From Planctomycetota bacterium (lineage in GTDB: Bacteria; Planctomycetota; Phycisphaerae; UBA1845; PWPN01), in the NCBI GenBank assembly GCA_022711465.1, contig JAKLEZ010000032.1, forward strand, positions 1-55,162: a stretch of 55,162 nt of DNA, read 5' to 3'. Positions 33,807 through 42,377 of this stretch are shown in pieces; position 1 is the stretch's first letter, and the number at the start of each line of letters is the position of its first letter. The notes under the pieces are model-generated. The model worked only from the letters and a program-made list of their open reading frames with translations. It was not told the DNA's origin and searched no databases. The position numbers and the translations under genes are program-made.

Positions 33807-35786
33807 TCATAACTCGATTTGCGTGCCCAGCTCGACCACCCGGTCGGGCGGAATGTCAAAGTACGCCACGGCCGAGATCGCGTTCCGCGACATCACCGCG
33901 AAAACCGCCTTCCGCCATCGGGACATGCCCGGCTTGGTGGTCGTGATCAGCGACTCACGCCCAAGGTAGAAACTCGCCCGCCGGGGATCGACCTTCAGAC
34001 CCTCGGACCTGCAACAGTGGAAGACGTCAGGCACCCGCGGCGTCTGCATGTAACCGTAGAAGGCGCGTACCGAGAAAAAACCATGACCGTGCTCGACCAC
34101 CCGGACACGCTGTTCCATGGCCACACTCGGTACCTCCAGCGTGGAAACAGAAAGCAGAATGACCTGCTCGTGGAGCATCTTGTTGTGCTTGTAGTGATGC
34201 ATCAGCACCAGCGGCGTCCCGTCGGGATTGGAGGTCATGAAAACAGCCGTGCCCGGCACGCGGAGCGGCTTCTGGCCTCGCTCCAGCGGCTCGATGAAGG
34301 CCTGCAGCGGCAGCGTGGCCCTGCCAATCGACGCCGACAGGATGCCGCGGCCACGCTTCCAGGTGGTCATCAGTGTGAATAACACGATCCCGGTGACCAG
34401 CGGCAGCCAGGCGCCCTCCCACAGCTTCGACAGGTTCGAGGTGAGAAAGGTCAGGTCGACCGCGAGAAATACACCCGCCAGACCGGCAGCCTTGGGCAGC
34501 CCCCAGTTCCACCGCCGGTAGGCAACCACGAACAGCATCAGTGATGTGATCGTCATCGTGCCGATCACCACCACACCGTATGCCGCCGCGAGATTCGAAG
34601 ACTTCTTGAACGCGAGCACCAGCCCGCAACAGGCAATCGCCAGCCAGCCGTTCACCTCCGGCATGTAGATCTGCCCCTTCGTCCGGCTCGATGTGTGTAC
34701 CACCGTCAGTCGCGGCGAATACCCGAGCTGCACCGCCTGCTGCGCCAACGAGAACGAGCCCGAGATCAACGACTGAGAGGCAATCACCGTGGCAACGGTC
34801 GCTAGAGCAATGAGCGGGTACTGCATCGAGTCGCCAGCGAGAAGGTAAAACGGGTTCACCGCCGCGGCCTGGCCCTTGGCGATCACAACCGCACCTTGGC
34901 CAAAGTAGTTGAGCAGAAGGGACGGAAACACCACAGAGAACCACGCCGCCCGGATCGGGTGACGCCCAAAGTGACCCAGATCCGCGTACAAGGCCTCCGT
35001 ACCCGTAACGCACAAAACCACCGCCCCCAATACCAGAAATCCGTGCAGTTGATGGTGCTGGAAGAATGTGATCATCCGCAGCGGATTGACCGCCGCCAGA
35101 ACCGATGGCTCCCGAATGATCCACACCAGCCCTAATCCCCCAATGACCAGGAACCAGATGAACATCACCGGCCCGAACAACGCGCCCACAAAACCCGTTC
35201 CGCGCTTCTGCACCAGGAACAGAGAACCCAGAATGACAAGCGTGATCGGAACAACGGCTGGTGACAGCGAGGGCGCAGTGAGCTCCAGACCTTCCACGGC
35301 GCTCAGCACCGAGATCGCTGGCGTGATCATGCCTTCACCGAGCAACAGAGCCGCACCGAAGAGCCCTAGAGCGGTCACAATCCCTCGCCGTGACCACCTG
35401 TGCCCCGGCACCTTGTCCGGGGGAACCGCTAAGGCCATCAGCGAGAGGATCCCCCCTTCGCCGCGATTGTCCGCTCGGAGCACGAACCCGATGTACTTCA
35501 CCACAACAATCAGCGTCAGCGACCAGAAGATGAGTGACAGCAGCCCAAGCACGTTCTCCTCAATAGGCGCCACCCCGTACCGCGGACCAAGACACTCCCT
35601 CAACGCATACAGCGGTGAAGTGCCGATGTCGCCGTAAACGACCCCAAGAGCCCCCAGCCCGGCCGCCGCCACGGACATCCGGCTCATGGACCGGCCTTCA
35701 CCCGCGGCCGCCGTCAAGGAAGCAGAATCCGCGGACTCTGTACCGTCGTCCCGTGAGCAGGCTTCCGGAGAATCGTCACATGCCAT
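33807..35786 (-). CDS. kup: KUP-family potassium uptake protein
   Basis: 659 residues. After a hydrophilic ~45-residue N-terminus comes the family signature GALGVVYGDIGTSPLYALRE. About twelve hydrophobic segments follow (for example LIVVVKYIGFVLRADNRGEGG, then ALLLGEGMITPAISVLSAVEG, and later YGVVVIGTMTITSLMLFVV). The C-terminal ~150-residue cytoplasmic domain begins near RVPGTAVFMTSNPDGTP. KUP proteins carry out H+/K+ symport. Length and motif order are complete. The start at 35786 is supported by a promoter about 30 bases upstream; a start at the internal MSRMS, nearer the signature, cannot be excluded. It is monocistronic. Confidence 0.95.
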   Translation of the reverse strand: MACDDSPEACSRDDGTESADSASLTAAAGEGRSMSRMSVAAAGLGALGVVYGDIGTSPLYALRECLGPRYGVAPIEENVLGLLSLIFWSLTLIVVVKYIGFVLRADNRGEGGILSLMALAVPPDKVPGHRWSRRGIVTALGLFGAALLLGEGMITPAISVLSAVEGLELTAPSLSPAVVPITLVILGSLFLVQKRGTGFVGALFGPVMFIWFLVIGGLGLVWIIREPSVLAAVNPLRMITFFQHHQLHGFLVLGAVVLCVTGTEALYADLGHFGRHPIRAAWFSVVFPSLLLNYFGQGAVVIAKGQAAAVNPFYLLAGDSMQYPLIALATVATVIASQSLISGSFSLAQQAVQLGYSPRLTVVHTSSRTKGQIYMPEVNGWLAIACCGLVLAFKKSSNLAAAYGVVVIGTMTITSLMLFVVAYRRWNWGLPKAAGLAGVFLAVDLTFLTSNLSKLWEGAWLPLVTGIVLFTLMTTWKRGRGILSASIGRATLPLQAFIEPLERGQKPLRVPGTAVFMTSNPDGTPLVLMHHYKHNKMLHEQVILLSVSTLEVPSVAMEQRVRVVEHGHGFFSVRAFYGYMQTPRVPDVFHCCRSEGLKVDPRRASFYLGRESLITTTKPGMSRWRKAVFAVMSRNAISAVAYFDIPPDRVVELGTQIEL

Positions 35787-35819
35787 GGCTATTAACGTGA
35801 CTCCCCATCAAACGCCCAC

Positions 35820-35848
35820 AGTCTACGGGAAGTCCGCCCGGGGAACAA
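35820..35848 (-). promoter_or_regulatory. Promoter of kup
   Basis: On the minus strand, TTGTTC (35848-35843) and TAGACT (35825-35820) are separated by 17 bases. The expected start of transcription is near 35813, leaving a leader of about 27 bases before the kup ATG. No other feature is seen from here up to 36254. Confidence 0.55.
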
Positions 35849-36254
35849 GGTGCATCACCGAAACCGCTGCCTGCAAAAACACCAGAAGAAAGGCCGTCCG
35901 CCTCCTCCTTCCGCTAGGCCCTTGAACCCCCTGACTCCCGCTTCCTGGCTCGCGCCTGACAGCATATGCATGGCCGGGAAGGGGGTGTCATCCCTATCAC
36001 GAGGATCATGATGCTCTATAGCCGCAGCAGCCATCAACGCCTCACGACGCGGACATCTCAGCCGCGTCCCCGAAGAACACAACCACCCACAATGAAGAAA
36101 ACGCTCAGCGGTGACGTAACATCGTCCAAGCCGCCGCGGCCACCCAGTCCCGCTTCCCCCCAACTGCCCAGAACACGCGGCGTGTTATTGAAGGAGGGAC
36201 CGAGCCGAATGCTCCCGCCGCTCCGGCTGATCGCTGACCGTTGATCGCTGACCA

Positions 36255-36270
36255 CTCAATTGGCTTCGTT
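36255..36270. repeat. 16-base dispersed repeat, copy 1
   Basis: CTCAATTGGCTTCGTT, identical to 36367-36382. Each copy follows degenerate GCTGATCGCTGACC-like tracts (around 36226-36254 and 36354-36366). The pair lies in the 668-base gap between kup and the next gene, which otherwise lacks a recognisable feature. Confidence 0.7.
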
Positions 36271-36366
36271 TGGCGCTTTTAAATCCTGACCGCCTCCCCC
36301 GGCCAACTCGCCGCGACCCCGCCTCCCAGCAGATCGGCTTCCGCCCCTCCGGCTGACAGCTGATCG

Positions 36367-36382
36367 CTCAATTGGCTTCGTT
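36367..36382. repeat. 16-base dispersed repeat, copy 2
   Basis: Identical to 36255-36270, 112 bases downstream in the same orientation, also preceded by a GCTGA(C/T)-type tract. On the minus strand both copies end an open frame with Asn-Glu-Ala-Asn then stop, a tail I associate with dispersed repeats in planctomycete genomes. Confidence 0.7.
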
Positions 36383-36454
36383 CCGCCAAAACGGCTTTCT
36401 TCGGCTATACTTCGCAGCCGAACGCCTACGGTGTCTTGCGACGGAGGACCCGCC

Positions 36455-38128
36455 ATGTGGTTGTTGATCTGTGCCTTCTCGGTCTGGGCGGTGGCCGGAC
36501 TCACCACCGCGGCCGCCGAACCCAAGGCGCCCCGAATCGTTAATATCGTCAACTTCATCCGCGGCGTCGAACCACGCGGGCCGGTCGACCTTTATGAGCC
36601 AGTCGTCCAGCAGATCCGCCTCGCCCGCGCGCACGGCCTGCCAACCACGTTCCTCATCCAATACGACGCCCTCATACAAGACCGTTTCGTCGCGCTGCTC
36701 AAGAAGGAGCTGACTGGCCGGGATGAGGTCGGGGCCTGGCTCGAGGTCGTCCAACCCCAGGTCGAGGCCGCGGGACTCAAATGGCGAGGACGATTCCCCT
36801 GGGATTGGCACACCGATGTCGGATTCACCATCGGCTACACGCCCGCTGAACGCGAAAAGCTCATCGACGAGTACATGCGGGCGTTTGAGCACGCTTTTGG
36901 ACGCCGGCCTCGCTCCGTGGGCTGCTGGCTGATCGACGCTCATACACTGACCTACCTCTCCGACCACTACGGAGTCGCCGCCGCCTGCATCTGCAAGGAT
37001 CAGGCCGGCACGGACGGCTACACGCTTTGGGGCGGCTACTGGAATCAGGCCTACTATCCCAGCCGCCTGAACGCCTACATGCCCGCTCAAGACCCCATCC
37101 GCCAGATCCCTGTGCCGGTGTTCCGCATGCTGGGCAGCGACCCAATCGACCAGTACGACAACGGCCTGGGCGAGGCCGCTCAGGGCGTGGTCACCCTCGA
37201 ACCGGTCTACACCGGCGGCACCGGCGGCGGAGGAGTGCCCGCGTGGGTCCGCTGGTTCCTCGACCTGCAGACCTCCACGCCATGCCTGGCCTTCGCCTAT
37301 ACCCAGGCCGGCCAGGAGAACTCCTTCGGTTGGCCGGCCATGGAAAAGGGCCTCACCGACCAGGTCAAAAAGCTGGCTGAACTCTCCCAGACCGGTCGAA
37401 TCCGCGTCGAAACCCTCGGACAGTCCGGCCAGTGGTTCAGAAACACCTTCCCCCAAACCCCCGCAACCGCCGTTACCGCCCTGCACGATATGAAGGGCCG
37501 CGAACGAGGCAGTGTCTGGTATGACAGCCGGTTCTACCGCGCCAATCTCTTCTGGGATGAGAACGGCCTGCGAATCCGCGATATCCATATGTTCGACGAG
37601 CAATACCCGGAACGCTACCTCAACCAACAGGTCACCACCCACGCCGCCGTCTACGATACCCTGCCCGCTATCGACGGCTTCACCTGGAGCACACGCGAAA
37701 CCCGGGCCGCTGCCCGACCGGTCCTCGTGTCACCCGATGGAAAAACCTCGCCAATGACCACCGGCACGCCAGAAGTGACCGAACAAGGCAAAGAGGCCCT
37801 GGAGATCAGTGTCCCGGTGACAGACGGGGGACGGTTGACGGTGCGATGCGAGCCCGAGCGAATGCTCCTCCAGACCGAACAGGGAGCATCGACATCGTGG
37901 GCCCTCGAACTGAGTTGGGCACCGGACAAAAAGCCGCCCATCGAGGGCGTGGAGGAAGGTGCAGTCCTTTACCGCCACAACGGCTTCGCCTACCGGCAGC
38001 GGATGAGCAAGGGACGGTTCCGAGCCCAACCCGGCCAGCCCCGGCTGATCATGGAAGCCCAGGAGGGAGTGCTGAAGCTGGAGCTGAAGAATACGAAGGA
38101 GGTAGAGGCGGGCGTCGGGCCCGGGTAA
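36455..38128 (+). CDS. Secreted polysaccharide-deacetylase-like barrel protein
   Basis: 557 residues from ATG 36455, with GGAGG seven bases upstream. A signal peptide ends near TTAAAEP. The first ~330 residues form a barrel with VNIVNFIRGVEPR, TTFLIQYDALIQ, WDWHTDVGF, and the GCWLIDAHTLTYL segment. This resembles NodB-type or GH57/38-like seven-stranded barrels; I associate it with the DUF3863-type family, without certainty. WHTDVGF offers His and Asp for metal binding, and LIDAH may be part of the active site. The remaining ~200 residues are beta-rich and may be a jelly roll. Its substrate is unknown, probably a polysaccharide. The N-terminal region has several aromatic residues typical of sugar clefts. 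Confidence 0.6.
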   Translation: MWLLICAFSVWAVAGLTTAAAEPKAPRIVNIVNFIRGVEPRGPVDLYEPVVQQIRLARAHGLPTTFLIQYDALIQDRFVALLKKELTGRDEVGAWLEVVQPQVEAAGLKWRGRFPWDWHTDVGFTIGYTPAEREKLIDEYMRAFEHAFGRRPRSVGCWLIDAHTLTYLSDHYGVAAACICKDQAGTDGYTLWGGYWNQAYYPSRLNAYMPAQDPIRQIPVPVFRMLGSDPIDQYDNGLGEAAQGVVTLEPVYTGGTGGGGVPAWVRWFLDLQTSTPCLAFAYTQAGQENSFGWPAMEKGLTDQVKKLAELSQTGRIRVETLGQSGQWFRNTFPQTPATAVTALHDMKGRERGSVWYDSRFYRANLFWDENGLRIRDIHMFDEQYPERYLNQQVTTHAAVYDTLPAIDGFTWSTRETRAAARPVLVSPDGKTSPMTTGTPEVTEQGKEALEISVPVTDGGRLTVRCEPERMLLQTEQGASTSWALELSWAPDKKPPIEGVEEGAVLYRHNGFAYRQRMSKGRFRAQPGQPRLIMEAQEGVLKLELKNTKEVEAGVGPG

Positions 38129-38323
38129 CCGTGGGGACCTCCTGGCAGGGCAGGACGCCGACCGGCAGGTACGCCTTGACCGCCGCCAGGCGATCCCCAC
38201 CGTCTCCGGAAAGCAAAGGAGCACCGGACACGCCGAGCAACGCCGGCCTCGGCCGGAAGCGTCTCCCGTCTCGTGAGCGTCGACACTGCGGCTTCCGCCG
38301 GCCCCGCAGGGGGCACGACGGGC

Positions 38324-38352
38324 TTGACGGCATCCCTGGGGACGGGCACACT
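38324..38352 (+). promoter_or_regulatory. Possible promoter for the bPH-like membrane protein gene
   Basis: TTGACG (38324-38329) and CACACT (38347-38352) are spaced by 17 bases, with the start codon at 38427. The -35 match is good, the -10 match poor. Confidence 0.4.
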
Positions 38353-38426
38353 GTGGGGCGAATGAGGGGTCGGCCGTGCCCGCCGCCGCTGGTCAGGTTT
38401 CGGCCCCATTTTGGAAGGAGCCTGAT

Positions 38427-39125
38427 ATGGCCGACACCGAGGTTGCATCACGCCCCAGGATCGACCGGTTCATCATCCGCTCGTGGCCCAAAATCATCCT
38501 CATGCTGCCAACCCTGTTCATGGCCCTGGTCTGCGGCGGGATCATGTCATTCCAGCCCGCCCCGGCCCCCGATGCCAGCTTTGGGTGGTTACACCTCGTC
38601 GGGCTGTTGTTCCTGCTGGTGCTGATGATCAATCTGACCCTGCTGCTCTACGATCTCAGTCTCCGCGGCTTCCTCATCATCGCCCTCGGCATCCTGGTCT
38701 TCGTCTTGACCATCTTCCTCCTGAACCGCTATGTCGAGGGCGGAGCCTGGCGTGCGATCGGCGAGGCCTTGAGCGTCCGGGTCTACGCCAACGCGGCTTT
38801 CTACTTCACCTTCGCGTTCGTCCTGTTCTTCAACCTGGCGATCGCCTGGATCCAGACCCGCTTCCACTTCTGGGTCATCGAACGGAACGAGATCATCATC
38901 CACCGCGGCTACATGGCCGAGCAGGAACGCCATCCCACCGCCCAGACGCGCTTCAAACTGGTGATCGACGATGTGGTCGAATACGGCCTGCTCCGCAGCG
39001 GGAAGCTGGTGTTCATCTTCGGCGATAACCACAGCGAGCACGTGCTCGACACCGTGCTCTGCGTGCATCGAAAAGCCAAGGTTCTCGATGATCTCCTCGG
39101 CCGGGTGGCAGTCACCGAGCAGTAA
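38427..39125 (+). CDS. Membrane protein with C-terminal PH-like domain, unknown function
   Basis: 232 residues from ATG 38427 (GGAAGGAG six bases upstream). Four hydrophobic segments are visible at about residues 21-42, 54-75, 79-101 and 122-146. A soluble C-terminal part of about 85 residues begins WVIERNEIIIHRGYMAEQER and continues with a regular beta pattern (RFKLVIDDVVEYGLL, KLVFIFGD), similar to bacterial PH-like domains that follow membrane helices. Such domains may bind lipid or protein. No catalytic residues are visible. It lies between the deacetylase-like gene and the GH5 gene, but both have separate signals, so the context gives no clear role. Confidence 0.6.
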   Translation: MADTEVASRPRIDRFIIRSWPKIILMLPTLFMALVCGGIMSFQPAPAPDASFGWLHLVGLLFLLVLMINLTLLLYDLSLRGFLIIALGILVFVLTIFLLNRYVEGGAWRAIGEALSVRVYANAAFYFTFAFVLFFNLAIAWIQTRFHFWVIERNEIIIHRGYMAEQERHPTAQTRFKLVIDDVVEYGLLRSGKLVFIFGDNHSEHVLDTVLCVHRKAKVLDDLLGRVAVTEQ

Positions 39126-39203
39126 CCCGCCTCTTGCCGGCGTCCGGGAACCTGATCGGAAGGCCGATCACCGGCTGGCCTGTTCTTGAAACCCCCCGGA
39201 CGG

Positions 39204-39209
39204 TATAAT
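39204..39209 (+). promoter_or_regulatory. -10 element upstream of the GH5 gene
   Basis: TATAAT at 39204-39209 in GGTATAATGG, 46 bases before the ATG. TGTTCT at 39181-39186 has 17-base spacing but is a weak -35. Same box type as at 23175 and 25641. Confidence 0.5.
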
Positions 39210-39254
39210 GGAAGTGCTCACTTCGTGAGTGCCATGCAGGGCGGTGGGGAGTCT

Positions 39255-40724
39255 ATGAGAAGGTCTTGGCTGTGGAGGGGTTGCCTGACTTCAGTTGTCC
39301 TTGCAGGCTTCTGCGCGGGCCCGGCCCAGGCCGAAAACGCCGGCTTCGTCTACCGCCTCAAGACCCAGTTCATGCTCGACGGTCGGCCCGTCTTCTTCGC
39401 GGGATCTAACAGCTACTACCAGGTGACTTACCGCCGGTGGAACGCACCAGGTCCGGACGAAGTACTCGACAAGATGGCCGCCCGAGGAATGACCCTGGTC
39501 CGTACGTGGGCATTCCAGGACGCCGTGGAGAACGGAGCCTGCCTGCAGTGCGCACCACAGGGACAGCTGTCGACCGGCGAACGCCCCATCGACTTCCTCG
39601 ACCCCCTCACCCTGGAAGCCCTCGATCAGACCCTCGCAGCCGCCGATCAGCACGGAATCCGTGTCTTGCTCGCCCTGGTCAACAACTGGAGCGACTACGG
39701 CGGCATGGACCGCTGGACACTGTGGCGATTCGGCTCCGTCAACCACGACAAGTTCTATACGGATTCGGTCATCAGGGAATGGTACCGGGACCTCGTACAG
39801 GTCCTGGTGAACCGGGTCAATACCGTCAATGGCCGGCGCTATCGCGATGATCCCACCATCTTCGCCTGGGAACTGACCAACGAGGCCAGATCCTCCGCCG
39901 GCACCCCCGCCGCCGACCTCAACGCCTGGATGGGCGAGATGAGCGCATTCATCAAGAGCGTGGATCCCAACCACATGGTCACCACCGGCATCGAGGGTTT
40001 CTACGGCCCCGAGCATGCCAACCGCAATACGGATTCGTGGATGGCGGCCAGCGGCCAGGACTTCATCAACAACCATCAGCATGCCTCAATCGACTTCGCG
40101 ACCTGCCACATCTGGCCGGACAACTGGGGCTGGAACCCCATCGGCAACACGTCGTCGGCCGTGTCCAAATCGAGACTCTACTTCCAGCGGCACCTCGAGG
40201 ACGCCGACACCGTCTTCAGAAAGCCGCTGCTCTGCGAGGAATTCGGCATCCCCCGAGACAACCGGGGAAGAGGAATCGAGAGCGGCCCGACCACCATTCG
40301 TGATTTGTTCTACCAGGAGGTGTTCTATGGCCTGTGTCAGAGCTCGGCCCTCACCGGCGGCTGCTGCGGCGGGGCGACGAACTGGCTCATCCTGAGCGAC
40401 TCGTATTCACGATACGACGACGGCAACGGCGTGTTTCTCCCCTACGACACTTCGACCGACGCGATCCTCACCGCCGATGCCCTCTTCCTGGCCCGGTTGC
40501 GAAAAGGCGACCTCGACTTCGACGGGGACGTGGACATGGACGACTTCGGCATCCTGCAACGCTGCCTCAGTGCCACTGGGCTGGAAAAAGCCTCTAGCTG
40601 CTGGAACGCGGACTTCGATAACGACGGGCTGGCCAGTCAAAAGGACCTCGCGGTCTTCGAACAGTGCCGCGCCGGGGCCGGCATACCGGCCGATCCGGAC
40701 TGCGTGTATGCCCGGGAACAGTGA
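39255..40724 (+). CDS. Secreted GH5 mannanase-like glycoside hydrolase with dockerin-like tail
   Basis: 489 residues from ATG 39255; a signal peptide ends near AQAEN. The barrel starts FMLDGRPVFFAGSNSYYQVTY, typical of the mannan endo-beta-1,4-mannosidase branch of GH5. The acid/base is E210 in WELTNE and the nucleophile E329 in CEEFG. These two Glu residues at the ends of strands 4 and 7 are the defining GH5/clan A catalysts. Residues from about 418 on form a dockerin-like module (GDLDFDGDVDMDDFG, later DFDNDGLASQKDL), ending with a Cys pair as in other proteins of this window. It would cleave beta-mannan or glucomannan outside the cell. The gene ends eight bases from the convergent triple-repeat gene. 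Confidence 0.9.
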   Translation: MRRSWLWRGCLTSVVLAGFCAGPAQAENAGFVYRLKTQFMLDGRPVFFAGSNSYYQVTYRRWNAPGPDEVLDKMAARGMTLVRTWAFQDAVENGACLQCAPQGQLSTGERPIDFLDPLTLEALDQTLAAADQHGIRVLLALVNNWSDYGGMDRWTLWRFGSVNHDKFYTDSVIREWYRDLVQVLVNRVNTVNGRRYRDDPTIFAWELTNEARSSAGTPAADLNAWMGEMSAFIKSVDPNHMVTTGIEGFYGPEHANRNTDSWMAASGQDFINNHQHASIDFATCHIWPDNWGWNPIGNTSSAVSKSRLYFQRHLEDADTVFRKPLLCEEFGIPRDNRGRGIESGPTTIRDLFYQEVFYGLCQSSALTGGCCGGATNWLILSDSYSRYDDGNGVFLPYDTSTDAILTADALFLARLRKGDLDFDGDVDMDDFGILQRCLSATGLEKASSCWNADFDNDGLASQKDLAVFEQCRAGAGIPADPDCVYAREQ

Positions 40725-40732
40725 AGGGAACG

Positions 40733-42256
40733 CTACTCAAGACAGGCTGGATCGACGAGATCGCCGGCTTCCGGCCAGCATCGCTGCAGCAGGCCGAAGT
40801 CCGATTGATCGACGTCACCGTCAGCGTCCAGATCGGCGGCCGCACATCCGAAAGACGCAAAGCCGATCTCCGGCCCGCTGACACAGCGGAGGAACCACTT
40901 GAGGTCGGCCCGGTCGCCGCTGCCGTCCAGGTTGAAGTCGACAACCGGCGCGGCCATAACGTGGATCGGCCGGTCGAAGCAGACAAGCTGACCGATGGTG
41001 ACCTGGATATCGATCAGCGGGAACTTCGCCCCACCAGCGACCATGCCGCTGTCGAAGTGCTCGGGCCCGCCGCCGTTGACCGCAAGATCCAGCTCAAGCT
41101 GCTGCGTTAGCGCCACCTCGCCTCCGACCTTGTAGAGACCCTTGCCGGTCAGGTGCCGAGGCTGCGTGCCCGCGATGCTGTGCCAATCCACGTCAGTGAG
41201 CGCGTAGGTCTGGAGCAGCGGATTGGAGTCTTCGGGTGCGAGCGAGAATGTGCCGGTGATGCGCGACTCGGGATACAGGACACAATTGCACATGCCGAAG
41301 CAGCCTTCCTGGTAGGTACTCCGGGGCAGGAGCCGATACAGCACGGCCGGCACGGCCTGAGGAGCGGCCACCACGTGGATCACGGTGTCGTAACAGTACA
41401 TGTCGTTGATGGACACGGTGAGGTCAATCCGAGGCAGGCTGCTGCCCAGCACGGTACCGCTGTCAAAACGCTCGGCTGCACCGCCGTCGGTCGACAGATC
41501 GAGCGTGAGTCGCTGGGTGAGCGCGAAGTCGCCGCCGACAATGTACGTTCCCGAACCGGTCAGATGAACGACCTTGCCGTCCACCGTCTGGACCGTCCAG
41601 TCGACGTCATTCACCGCATAGTGGTCGTACCAGTTGCTGAAGCCCATGTGCCTCATCGTCAACGTGCCGTGAACGGACAGCTCCGGGCCCGTTGGGCAAA
41701 GGCAGGGCGGGAAGCATCCCTGCTGCCAGGTGCTCTTGGGGTCCAGGCGGTAGAGCACCGGGGGCGGAGGCGGCTGAGGAGCAGCGATCACGTGGATCAC
41801 GGTATCCTGGCAGTACAACTGGTTGATGGAGACGGTGATGTCGATGCGAGGCAGGCCGCCGCCGATGACCATGCCGCTGTCGAATCGCTCGGACGCGCCG
41901 CCGTTGGTCGACAAGTCGAGAGTCAGTCGTTGATCGAGAACGAAATCACCGCCCACCATGTAGGAACCGGACCCGGTGATGTGGAGAACCTTGCCCTCGG
42001 CGGTCTCGACGGTCCAGTCGACATCGGTAACCGCGTAACGATCGTACCAGTCGCTGAACCCCTCGGATACCAGCTTGAAAGTGCCTTTGACCGGAGTCTC
42101 CGGTCCGAGTGGACACTTGCAGGGCGGAAAGCACCCCTGCTGCCAGGTGCTCCTGGCGTCCAGGACATAGACGACGGGGAGCGATGCCTGGCCGTACACC
42201 AGCGTGGGCAGGAGCGCGGCTGCGAGAAGGGGAAGAGCCCGAGTGAATGTGGACAT
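40733..42256 (-). CDS. Secreted protein with three copies of an unrecognised Cys-containing domain and a dockerin-like tail
   Basis: 507 residues; GGGAGG lies six bases before the ATG and a TATAAT box about 65 bases upstream (42324-42319, minus strand). A signal peptide ends near VYGQ. Three repeats follow at residues 28-160, 167-299 and 305-436. Each begins Y-x-L-x-x-x-S-T-(W/Y)-Q-x-G-C and has four cysteines in fixed spacing, C-x3-C-x-C-x100-C (C42/46/48/149, C181/185/187/288, C319/323/325/426). Each also contains a VDW segment, a TG-x-G-x-Y-x-VGG motif and a RFDSG-like motif. The tail (440-505) is the double calcium-loop dockerin-like module. Fixed cysteines suggest extracellular disulfides or metal binding. 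I do not recognise the domain, and no catalytic motif is evident. Confidence 0.82.
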   Translation of the reverse strand: MSTFTRALPLLAAALLPTLVYGQASLPVVYVLDARSTWQQGCFPPCKCPLGPETPVKGTFKLVSEGFSDWYDRYAVTDVDWTVETAEGKVLHITGSGSYMVGGDFVLDQRLTLDLSTNGGASERFDSGMVIGGGLPRIDITVSINQLYCQDTVIHVIAAPQPPPPPVLYRLDPKSTWQQGCFPPCLCPTGPELSVHGTLTMRHMGFSNWYDHYAVNDVDWTVQTVDGKVVHLTGSGTYIVGGDFALTQRLTLDLSTDGGAAERFDSGTVLGSSLPRIDLTVSINDMYCYDTVIHVVAAPQAVPAVLYRLLPRSTYQEGCFGMCNCVLYPESRITGTFSLAPEDSNPLLQTYALTDVDWHSIAGTQPRHLTGKGLYKVGGEVALTQQLELDLAVNGGGPEHFDSGMVAGGAKFPLIDIQVTIGQLVCFDRPIHVMAAPVVDFNLDGSGDRADLKWFLRCVSGPEIGFASFGCAAADLDADGDVDQSDFGLLQRCWPEAGDLVDPACLE

Positions 42257-42377
42257 GGCCGGCCTCCCTCCAACCTGCGACCTAGGGATGCGACGATAGG
42301 GCGACCCCGCTCGAGTCTATTATAGGAACTTGTCGGACACGATGCCAGAACGGTTCTTGAGTACCTGTCCCCGGGCA

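Noticed and set aside
14415..42256. Cellulosome interpretation of the dockerin-like modules
   Set aside because: No cohesin or scaffoldin is visible in this window, and the modules differ from clostridial dockerins in their cysteine pair.
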